Below, piece after piece: positions 1 through 10,700 of a DNA stretch of 13,557 nucleotides. A program made the translations under genes and the position numbers. The notes below the pieces were generated by a model. The model had not been told where the DNA came from and did not search any database. It saw only the letters and a list, made by a program, of their open reading frames with translations. Numbering within the stretch: the stretch's first letter is position 1; each line of letters begins with the position of its first letter. Origin of the DNA: Glomus cerebriforme (lineage: Eukaryota > Glomeromycota > Glomeromycetes > Glomerales > Glomeraceae); assembly GCA_003550305.1 (NCBI GenBank), contig QKYT01000070.1, positions 89,976-103,532 on the forward strand, read 5' to 3'.

Positions 1-2205
1 ATTTCATGGATTGATTTTTTTGTTGCAGCTTCAGATGATTCATCTGGTTGAACTATGCCTATTGCGGCTTCAGGTGATTCATCAATTTTCATATCCGAAT
101 CTTCCTTGTTATCTATAATATCTTCCATAATTGAATCTTCCTCTATAACCTTATCATTTCCTGATTCCTCCTTAATTTTAGTAGCTAGTTTGTCTGTTAT
201 AGCCGAATCTTCCTTGGTATCTATAGTATCTTCCATAATTGAATCTTCCTCTATAAACTTAGTATCATTTTCTAATTCCTCCATAATTGCAGTAGTTGGT
301 TTGTCTGCTACAACTTCAGATGCCACTCCCTTTGTAGCTGTAATACCATTTTTGAGCGATAAGCTATTATCCTGAGTTTCTGTTGATTTATCAACTATTC
401 CCGTAGTTGAATCTATCTTAGACTCTTCTGTAGTTTAAGCGTTATTGAATTAGCATCTTGAGTTTACGGTTTTATTGCTGCTTTAACCTATTTCATCCCC
501 GCCTTACCTTCATTATTTGTAACAAATTGTTCGTCTGTATCGTTCTCTTTGTTTATTGTCTCACTATTACATTTATACTGCAGATATTCAAAAACAGGTT
601 CAAAAGCTTTACCAGAAGTATATTCATGTTTTGGATGACCTTGTTTGATTTAAAAATGGAATTATAATAATTACTTATTTATAATTGATATAAAGAAATT
701 AAATATTAATAAAGCAAACTTTCACCTGCAGAAACACAATGACATCCATAAAATGATCTTGCATCAGACACATCACTACTTAAAGGCAAAGATGATTTAA
801 TCCAATTTCGCGTATTCTCATTAAACCATTTTTTAGAATGTGTCGGTATCATTCCAGAGCTATGCACACTATCCGTAAGTGCAATTCCTTTTACACGTGA
901 TTTAAATTCATCAGCTTTCAAAAAAAAAAGTTTAATGTAATGTTAGTTGCTATTAATTTCAAACTCAAAATTGTGATAATTTGATTTTATGCGATTTACC
1001 AAGATGATCTAACATATAAGTAGTGCAAATTCCACCATAACTATGTGCCACAATTAGAATTTTTTCCGCCCTCGCGTTTCTGTCAGATAATTAGTTTTAA
1101 ACCGCGATTATATATTTTTTTTCTTTAATTAACAAAAATAAATAGTGTATAATATCTTACTTTACAAAGTTATTCCATACATATAGACAATGCGCTAGTG
1201 ATGTTTCCGAACCAGTTATTTGATGAAAGTCATCCACCTTGAATATTAATTAAATATTTAAGAATAATCACATTGAAACAAAGGTTAGCAAACCAATTCT
1301 AACTTACTTTTCCATCCTTTGTGATACTCCCATAGTTCTCATTGGGATTAAATATAACAATTCCCCATTTTAATTCTTGGGCCTTTCTGATATATGGAAA
1401 CATTGTTCCAAGCTATATAACACATTGGAAATAACAAAATAAATTGAGTAGTATTAGAAAAATAACTTATGTTTGTATAAAGAACGCGAAAATCCGAAAT
1501 TTCAACCTCAAGAGAATCATTAATAATCACTATGATCAAAAATATGAAATATATATTAGTTCTCAAAAAAGATTCAACGCGTCTATCATACAATAAATTT
1601 ATAAGAAACCTTGACGTGCCCATTGTCCAGGCCGCACCACTCCGCTTCCTTGGATTAACAAAAGCAAAGTTTGACACTCTTGTGCATCATCACTAGAAAA
1701 TAATTAAATATGATTATTTATCATAAATGAGATATTTATTTCTATTTTGTCAGTACCTTTGATAAATTCTACTTTTTGCGGTGTTATCGTCTTCCTCTGA
1801 TCCCACTGGAATAATTTTTTTGACGAGGTTATATTTTTTCACCAATTCACTTTCAATGAATTCACCGATTACCTCTTTACAATGTGAATATAATAAATCC
1901 ATTGATTTATTAAAGTCTTCATATATAAAATGGAAAGTATTCAACTCGAAATTTTTTAAAAAATTAAATTGATTTACAATACCGCCCAACTCCTCATAAT
2001 GTCTTTGGTTATAAGAACGGTCGTCAGGTTTAACAAAGAACAAAAACCTTTCGTCTAATAAATTTTATTTATCAAATTATGACAAAAAAAAAAGACAAAA
2101 ATTTCGTTAAAAGCTACCTGTTTCGATATGTCTCAATTCTCCTTTTTCATTAAATTTGTAACCAAATCCTTCAATATCTTTTGGAAAAATTGTTTCTTCT
2201 GACAT
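1..2205 (-). CDS. ARB2A/FAM172A-like (Arb2-domain) protein, ten exons, C-terminus beyond the left edge
   Basis: The product is an alpha/beta-hydrolase-fold protein of the ARB2A (FAM172A) family. Animal members are reported to work with Argonaute in co-transcriptional splicing control, and yeast Arb2 belongs to an Argonaute-binding complex. Exons read from the sequence: 2205-2118, 2054-1757, 1692-1610, 1529-1507 (23 nt), 1412-1308, 1237-1161, 1079-1000, 914-726, 639-508 and 427 to <1. All introns are GT-AG, 63-94 bp, and every phase joins. Family signatures are the N-terminal GFGYKFNEKGELRHIET block, LLLLIQGSGVVRPGQWARQ, an FNPNENYG block, a YVWNNF block, the nucleophile-elbow motif VAHSYGG, ALTDSVH, and GCHCVSAGHPKHEYT at the end of the domain. 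About 500 residues lie in the window. From about residue 335 the chain becomes acidic and low-complexity, with two tandem repeats. The start is the first ATG and matches the family N-terminus. The core call is firm; the exon 9-10 junction, leading into a tail without known homologues, is least certain. Confidence 0.87.
90..308 (-). repeat. Two tandem 36-37-codon acidic repeats in the ARB2A-like tail
   Basis: Coding units at 308-198 (37 codons) and 197-90 (36 codons) share the core IEEDSIMED-x-ID-x-KEDS. They also share a weaker upstream half (DK-x5-I-x-EE then ND). At DNA level the 27-base string starting tcttccataattgaatcttc occurs at 121 and again at 229, exactly 108 bases apart. The coding sense is the minus strand, where the frame is open through the unit; the plus-strand reading frame over the same bases is a Ser/Ile-rich shadow. 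Confidence 0.85.
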
Positions 2206-2634
2206 AATACTTGAAAATTTTCGAAGGAAATAGCGTTAAACACGTAAAGAGAAAGAATAGAACGTGAAAACAGTATAAATTACCTAGAAAACTTCCTGGA
2301 GTTTTTACTCAAGAACTCCGAAAACATCATCTAGTATCACGTGCTTAAAATTACGCAATCTTACCACTGAAGATATAAACCAAATTTGATAAATTTGATC
2401 GTAATAGCATGCATGTTTATTTTTGAAAAATTTAACTTTTATCAAACAAATCCTTTTATACGTGTCCTTTGCACTTTATAATTCATTATAAATAATTTAA
2501 ATAAATCAGGTAATACACTTTCGGAATTTTTTTTTTTTGTTAATAAAGATATTTATTTTTTATATTAATAAATGCATTTTTGTCAATTAATTTTACTTAT
2601 TAGACTATTGCCATCATACGGTTGTAATAAATTA
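2206..2634. other. Intergenic: mitofusin 3' region and ARB2A-like promoter
   Basis: No gene was found in these 429 bases. Both flanking genes are on the minus strand. The right part holds the 3' end of the mitofusin gene, with a minus-strand AATAAA at 2557-2552, about 80 nt past its stop codon. The left part should hold the ARB2A-like promoter and leader. It contains one CACGTG palindrome at 2338-2343, about 135 bp upstream of the ATG. A T12-type tract sits near 2527-2538. Confidence 0.6.
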
Positions 2635-5237
2635 TTAATTGGAAGCCGGAATTTCCTCATAATTTTCCCATTCGTTGTTATCAAAAAGATCTTCCAAACA
2701 CTCTGCCACATGTTCAGTCTGATTAAAGATCTTTTCAAAGAATTTAACAGCTTCTTCTGATTTCTTGTATGATATGCGTTGTGCAACCTGTTTTGTTTCC
2801 TCTTCTTCCACAGCTTTTCTAAACCGGTCTCGAAGATTATCTGATACCATTCTTATTTTCTTGCGGCCTTGCCTTACAATTCGGTTTGTTTCAATATTCA
2901 CATAATCTGAACGTTTCAAATGACTGCGAATTTTACGTGCAACTTTACGCGAAATTACATGTTTAGCATCAAGAAGTACATAGGTAACAATTCCAAATCC
3001 TGTAAAAAAAACATTTACATATTACAATATTAATAAAAAGTATGATAAAGTAAAATATTAAAAATAAAATATATAAATATACAACCAGCTAGTCCAACCA
3101 ATGGCAAAGCTAATTTTCGCATGTTATTAAATCCTATGAAGCTAGATACTTTCCACAGACATGAAAGGGCATTCAATTTGGTTGCTGCACACACAACAGC
3201 TCCACCAGCCAAACTTACAAATCCCAATCCCTCACTAAATTTTTCATTTAAATCGAATTCAATGAAGTCAGAAATCTCAATATTAATTGAAATAGACATT
3301 CCAGGTTTAGTATACATTTTATCAAGATTAATTTGTCTAGCTTCTCCTAAATCTTTTCCAAGATCTTGAATTAATTTAATGCATTGAGTAGTTTGCTTTT
3401 TAGCATTCTCTTCAGAAGCTACCAACTCTTTTTGGATATCATCCAACATTGAATCACGAAGATCATTTGCATAACCCCAGATATATAATAATCCATTAAA
3501 TTCGCATGAAACAGTTTTACCAACATTTTCGATAGCTTTTTCTAAAGAATTTCTGGTAAAGTTTTGTATTTCTTCACAAATACGAGTTTCCGCTTTTTCA
3601 GCAGTTGCGATAGCTGACTTTTGATCAGATACCAACTTATTATAGGCTCGTTCTGCTTCCCTAAGTTCCATGTTTGCCTTATCATTCTCTCGTTGGGCTA
3701 TGCTTCTGTTAAACTCAACTAATATACCTATATCGGTTACCAAATTGTCAAGATAATGTTGAGCAGGTGCGAGCTTTGATTTTGATCGTTTTTTCAATAC
3801 AAACGTACGTAATGATTCTTCAAGATTGGAGAAATCTTCGATACTCTTTGTATCATTGGCATTTTGATCGGCTACATTGAAATGATGAGACAAATTACTA
3901 ACATCATCATTGTCTTTTTCAATCTTTATGGAAGTTGACGTAACGAAATGAACCAAGTCTTTTGCATGTTCATGAGTACGTGGAGAAACTTCTTTAATTT
4001 GTTCCAAAATCGCTCGTCTACATTTTTCCTTATGTCGAATATTGTCAAACCTATTAACAACTATGAAGAGGTAAGCTTTTTCCTTGGAAGCGTTCGACAA
4101 GAATTCTCTAGCAGATAAGGTAAAATGATTTTCGGCGCTGACGACAAAAATGATAACATCAATTTCCTCTTGTCTAGCAAACAATGCAGTGGTTTTGAGT
4201 GTATCTCTATTCAATCCAGGACAATCAATCAATGCAATATCAACGATTCCATTATGTAATAAACTTTCTTGAGCATCTCGACGATCCTTTGTATATATTT
4301 TTAATTGAGCATATTCTCCCGATTCTTCATTATTAACAATAATGTCGTACAAGTCTTTCCACTCAATAACAGAATATGTTGAAGTATCTGTTCTTTTATA
4401 CGAGATAATATCCTTGATAGCATGTATTTCCTCAATGCCATCGTTTTCTTGGACATCAAGCACCTCGCAGAATAAAGTTGTACATGGTTGTTGATCAACT
4501 GGCATTACCTCTCTCCTGAGAAGGGCATTTACAAATGTACTTTTTCCAGCATTTACATCACCGGCAACCAATACTTTAGAGCTAGTATCGGAAATTCTTG
4601 CGTGAAGACTTTCACATCGTTTAATAGTTTGACCTAAACGACCATCCAACAAAGTTGCAATTGCGCTTTTGTCGAGATCTTCAAAAACAGTCTCAGCAGA
4701 AGATGTATCGCCTCTTTTCAAATCAAGCTTAAGTACATTTAACTTTGAATACTTTGAATTGAATTCTTGAGAGGACGACATATCGATAGGAGTATGCAAT
4801 CGATCATGAACTTTTTGCTTAAATGGTGTATTACTTTCAAAATTCGATATGAGATTTCTATCATTATATGATGATTTTAATCTGGGTGTTTGAGGTCTTT
4901 TAATACCGACGAAAGGATAGTGTAAATCCCATCGTTGTTTATTTGTTTCACGAACTTGTTTAAGGATTGAACAGGTGTCGTTCAAAAGACTCGTAAGAAT
5001 CTTGGACTTCTGTGCATAATCCTGACTATATTTCAACATGCCATTATGTATATTAGAGTTTTTATCTTCAGCTGGCGGCAAGGAAAGTTTTTGTGAGAAG
5101 GAAGGAGCGGAGGAGTTATCTATCTTTACGTGTGTATTATTATCACGAAAAGACTGTAAATTTGATAATACATTTTCCGAAGGTAAAGATTTTTGTTGGT
5201 TTTTTGAAAACTGAGAGCTCATATATGACGAAGACAT
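2635..5237 (-). CDS. FZO1: Mitofusin, Fzo1-type dynamin-related GTPase of the mitochondrial outer membrane
   Basis: This large GTPase drives tethering and fusion of mitochondrial outer membranes. There are two exons, 5237-3086 and 2999-2635, joined over an 86-bp GT-AG intron. Splicing restores the second half of a membrane segment, LPLVGLAG joined to FGIVTYVLLDA, and gives 838 residues, close to yeast Fzo1 (about 855). A Ser/Asn-rich N-terminal extension covers about residues 1-160. The GTPase domain has G1 GDVNAGKS at 226-233, a G2 threonine in PCTT at 251-254, G3 DCPG at 338-341 and G4 NRFD at 395-398. A heptad-rich stretch follows at about 510-560. Two hydrophobic segments (about 671-690 and 708-728) form the membrane hairpin, then a basic and acidic C-terminal helical region (about 730-838), the likely HR2. 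G4 has Arg where many GTPases have Lys. The first ATG is preceded directly by an A17 leader. Confidence 0.95.
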
Positions 5238-5254
5238 TTTTTTTTTTTTTTTTT
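5238..5254 (-). repeat. A17 homopolymer directly 5' of the mitofusin ATG
   Basis: On the coding strand seventeen A residues run directly into the start codon (T run on the plus strand at 5238-5254, ATG at 5237-5235). It may be a poly(A) leader element or simply a slippage-prone homopolymer. Its length could vary between assemblies. Confidence 0.8.
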
Positions 5255-5659
5255 GAAAAGCTATTATGCTATTATGTCTTTATTATATGTGAATTTTAAT
5301 ATTATGAATCATTTAAGAAAGAATGTGAAATTGTTGGTAATGAAAAACATCAAGGAAAAAAAAAAAGATGAAAAAAAAATTTTCACGTGCAACAATACTA
5401 AAACTCGTATTCGTTCCATATGTCACATTTGAGACTGAATTTGGAAGCGAGGAGGCTAAAAAAAAGGAATTTACCGGTTACGATCCGCATTAAATCATTT
5501 TAATTTGGATAACATCATCAAAATAGGTCATCTTGATTCATTTTTAGCAAATTGGCATTCATAATAACAACTGGCCAGTGGCCACATCACTAATTTAGTG
5601 CATGGTAGTGCATAAGACTTAAACACGTGATTTATTTTATGTAATTTTTTATGAAATGA
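5238..5659. promoter_or_regulatory. Intergenic: NKAP 3' end and mitofusin promoter region
   Basis: No gene is seen in these 422 bases. A minus-strand AATAAA lies at 5636-5631, about 24 nt after the NKAP stop, and may serve as its poly(A) signal. Two CACGTG palindromes, at 5384-5389 and 5624-5629, are candidate bHLH (Cbf1-like) sites upstream of the mitofusin. The sequence tggccagtggcca (5572-5584), two TGGCCA palindromes around one base, is the only GC-rich palindromic element here. No protein is known from this sequence to bind these sites. Confidence 0.45.
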
Positions 5660-6970
<1,311 letters not shown>

Positions 6971-6976
6971 TAGAAA

Positions 6977-7546
6977 GGATCGGGAGTGATTGCTCTAGAT
7001 CCAGGTGTGCGTACATTCATGACTGGCCATAATCCAAGTGGAATGGCTGTTGAATGAGAAAAAAACGATATTAGTAGAATTTATCGGCTTGCTAGACATA
7101 TGACAAAATCCAAAGCAAACATGACTCTATTCATGGTCATATTAGACCTTTTAAACAGTAAAGACAAAAGAATTTAAGGATAACATAAATATACAGTACA
7201 CTTTTCGATAACAAGAAAGCAACAACTAAAATCAAATAAATGGGTGAGGAAAAGTACATAAACGAAAACAATACAAGCTTAGTAGGATCATGCTTCGTAT
7301 ACATAAAAAAATCCATTGTCTTATTAATGATTGCCACCATAAACTTGCCAAATGGCTGGTCAAAATTATCATATTATTTTGTTGCCCGAGTTTAAGACAC
7401 AAGGATCTAATCATCTAAGACACAGAACACTTTGGATCCACCCAATTTTTGATGGATATGTCCACATGTCTTACTGGTATATTCTTCAGTACATACAATT
7501 ACCCGACACCATGGATACTCACCATGTTAACATCATCCATGTGTAG
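6977..7546 (+). pseudogene. Degenerate TnpB/Fanzor-type RuvC nuclease relic
   Basis: This is a decayed piece of a TnpB/Fanzor (OMEGA-type, RNA-guided in active relatives) transposon nuclease, the only plus-strand coding remnant seen. The first block (6977-7054) reads GSGVIALDPGVRTFMTG followed by HNPSGMAVE. It is the RuvC-I motif with its Asp codon at 6998-7000. A TGA at 7055-7057 interrupts it, probably a former TGG, after which the frame continues as EKNDISRIYRL. The second block (7311-7364) reads INDCHHKLAKWLVK. After a +1 shift the third block (7364-7402) reads NYHIILLPEFKTQ, the RuvC-II motif with Glu codon 7388-7390. The stretch between blocks one and two has several stops in all frames. 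The following open stretch to 7546 is only weakly reminiscent of the family. The RuvC-III Asp and the CxxC zinc finger are not found. The family assignment rests on the two motif blocks and their order. Confidence 0.78.
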
Positions 7547-7795
7547 GCGTTTGGAGTATGACATAAAACAAATGATAAGCCACTTGAAAAAATTTGTCTA
7601 ATGTCCCATTACGAGCCACATGAGCTATAAATTCATGCTATTGCTTGTCATTTTTTCCTTTATACAGTCAAATTTTTATAATTATGAAAATAATTGAAAA
7701 GTACAAGATATATAAAAATAAAAGAAATATTTTAAATAACAGAAAGAAAAAACAATTTAATTATGGTCCTAAATTTTCAACAATAAAATATATAA

Positions 7796-10700
7796 TCACC
7801 AATCCATTTTTTTATCACCACAAACTGTATCAACACACCCAACCGCTGTTGTACTTCCTAAAATTTCTATATTATTATTGCTCTTGCTCATTTTCGAGAG
7901 TTTTTTGGAAACTTTCCATTTATTTGTTCCAAGGATTCTATCAAGTTCTTGTTCAGGAGGAAGATATAGCCATACGAAATCATCCTCGATTTTAATTTCG
8001 AAAACCATAAGCTTAAGATTCACATCTCCTGATATACATTCACCAGTTTCCAATGCGAAATTTTTCTTATGCATTGGACAGCTTACTTTAATTATACCAT
8101 TTCCTTCATCACCTACTAATCCCTGAGATAATACAAAAGCTCGCTTATGTGGGCACATATTTTGTGTTGCATACCATTTTGTACGTCCATTGGTATTAAA
8201 AATTGCGATTTGTGTATCTCCATATTTAATAACCTGGCCAGCATCCTCTGGAAATGCGCTAGACGGAGCAATTTTCACCCATTTTTTTGACTCCAAGTTC
8301 GCTGATTTTTTAACTTCTAAAATTTCTTTTTCAGTAACGGCACATTCTTTTGGCCAATCTGCTGGGCGGGATTGACCACGTTCATATACACACTCAATTC
8401 CATCAATGGTTTCATCCGTATTTATAAATTGAGCGAAATCTGCACGTCTTTTTGGGTCCCGTACAACTTTAGTCCACTTTTATATTAGAATATCAAATAA
8501 AATAATATTAGTATAAAGCAAAGTTTTTATATATGTATTTAATTTAATTACTAATTATATTACCTCGCATTCATAGGAATAAATTAAGCGAGCCATGTCT
8601 TCTTCCAATTCTGCGCATATGCCGAGATGATCATCAATAATAACTTTTTTAAGATACTAATGAGTAAAATAACGTAATTAAAAATGATATAAAAATATAA
8701 TTAATATAAATTCTATCATCATCACTGTCCATCGCTTTTGTAATATTTATTTAAACTTACTTCAATTCCACCTTCCATTTTTTCTAACCATCTAGCTGTA
8801 CGCATCAATCTATCAGCAGTATGAATATAATACATCAAAAACCTATCAATATATTTGATGGCGATTTCTTCCGAAATATCCTTTGCTAATAAAACGGCAT
8901 GCTTTGGTTTGGATCCGCCATTACCGCAGACATATAGATTATAACCATTATCAGTTGCAATGAGACCAAAATCTTTTCCTTGGGCCTAGATAAAGAAGAA
9001 AGGTTAGATAAGGAATTTAATAACGTTAAATTATAAGGAATGAAAGTAAAATATGGGAAACTTACTTCTGCGCATTCTCTAATGCAACCAGACACGGCGG
9101 ACTTAATCTTGTGAGGAGCTCTAATTCCTTTATACCGATTTTCTATTTCAATAGCGAAGGCTACGCTATTTCCTTGACCTGATCACGTGATCAAAATTAA
9201 AATTTGTTTGCGAAAAGAAAACAGTGAAAACTTTTATATAATTACCATAACGACACCACTCCGAGCCAACGCTGAATCAAGAATAAACACAAAAATCGTA
9301 TGTTAAAATCATCATTTCTTTAATGAATGATCATATTATGAGCTTACCAAGATTTTACAGTTCTCAAAGCTTTTCCGTAAGCATGACCAGATTCAAAACC
9401 AGCGTCAACAAGTTCTTCCCAGATAGCAGGTAAATCTTGTTTTCTAGCACCGAAGAGATCAATTCTCTGACCACCAGTAATTTTAGTGTATAACTTATAT
9501 TTTTTGGCAACTTCTCCGAGTACAAGAAGCTTTTCAGGCGTAATTTCACCTCCAGGCACTCTAGGAATGATCGAATATAATCCACCACGTTGAATATTAG
9601 CAAGATAACGGTCATTTGTGTCTTGTAAGTTTGCGTGATTAAGAATATGATCATTCCACAGACTAGCTAAAATTGACGCGATAGCTGGTTTACAAATTTC
9701 ACATCCTTGAGTTCCTTTTTTGCCGACCTTTTCAGTAATGTCCTTAAAATTTGTTAATTTTTTTATCTTGACAACTTGGAATAATTCAGCACGTGTTAAG
9801 CTGAAATGAGGACAAAGCGCATTAGTCACCACATGCCCTAATGCTTTCATCTCAACTTCAAAAATTTCTGTAACGGTTGGAAGACATCCACCGCATCCTG
9901 TACCAGCCTTCGTACACGATTTAATTTGACCAATAGAACGGCATTCATCGATTTTAACTGCATTTCGAATTTGCCCTTTTGATACATTATTACATGAACT
10001 TGTAATAATATTTATATAAAATAGTAAATAAAATTTTTCATTTTAAAGAATTTCAATTTTAAAACATACCAAATTTGAGCTTCATCAGGAAGATCATCCG
10101 CGCCTGGAGCTTGTCCGGATTTAACACCAAGGATAAGTTCACCAGGAGCAACAGTTAAAATTTTCTTTGATTTCATTAAAGAGTGAAGTTTAGTATAATC
10201 ATCTGTATCACCGACCATAATACCACCGAGCAAATATTTGCCATCTTTCGAAAATAAAAATTTTTTGTAGACAGAACCAAAGGGATCGTTGTATACCAAA
10301 GGCATCGCCACATCATTTTTAGCGGAATAGTCACCAAAACTGGCAACATGAACTCCCAAAAGTTTAAGTTTACATGACAAATCTCCTCCTGAGAATTTTT
10401 TATCACCACCTGTAGCTAAGTTACTTGCGACAACATCAGCCATATCATAACCAGGTACAACAAGACCATAAATCATGCCACCATATAAAGCGACCTCACC
10501 AATGGCATAAACATTAGGATCACTCGTTCGTAGATGATCATCAACAAAAACACCGCCACGTTGGTGTGTTGAAATTCCCGATGCTTTAGCAAGTTCATCA
10601 CGTGGACGAATACCTGCAGCAACAATAACTATATCCGATTGAATGAAGTCATTTTCAAATTGAATGCCTGTAACCTTACCACCTTCGTCAGTAGTGATTT

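Noticed and set aside
55..375. Plus-strand Ser/Ile-rich 106-residue frame
   Set aside because: It is the antisense of the acidic repeat exon of the ARB2A-like gene. The minus strand joins in phase to the conserved domain, and the plus frame has no homology signal.
458..667. Plus-strand 69-residue hydrophobic frame
   Set aside because: It is antisense to ARB2A exon 9 (639-508), which encodes the conserved HPKHEYT block with good splice sites. The frame looks like a chance product.
1348..1677. Minus-strand 109-residue frame as a separate protein
   Set aside because: It crosses exons 3-5 of the ARB2A-like gene in the wrong frame; the GSGVVRPGQWARQ block is in another frame.
2635..2919. Separate 94-residue minus-strand gene
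   Set aside because: The frame is open upstream through an acceptor at 3001-3000 and joins the mitofusin membrane segment in phase. It is therefore the C-terminus of that gene.
7137..7414. Two overlapping minus-strand frames of 60-67 residues
   Set aside because: They are antisense to the TnpB/Fanzor relic, compositionally hydrophobic by chance, and have no recognisable motif.
7645..7995. Plus-strand 116-residue Lys/Tyr/Phe-rich frame
   Set aside because: It overlaps the antisense of the Rieske exon and AT-rich 3' flank, and its composition is what AT-rich noncoding DNA yields.
7796..8296. Stand-alone NirD-like small subunit beginning at 8296
   Set aside because: The codon at 8296 is TTG and the frame is open upstream to an acceptor at 8478-8477 joining the siroheme part. 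The Rieske domain is fused to the large protein, as in other fungi.
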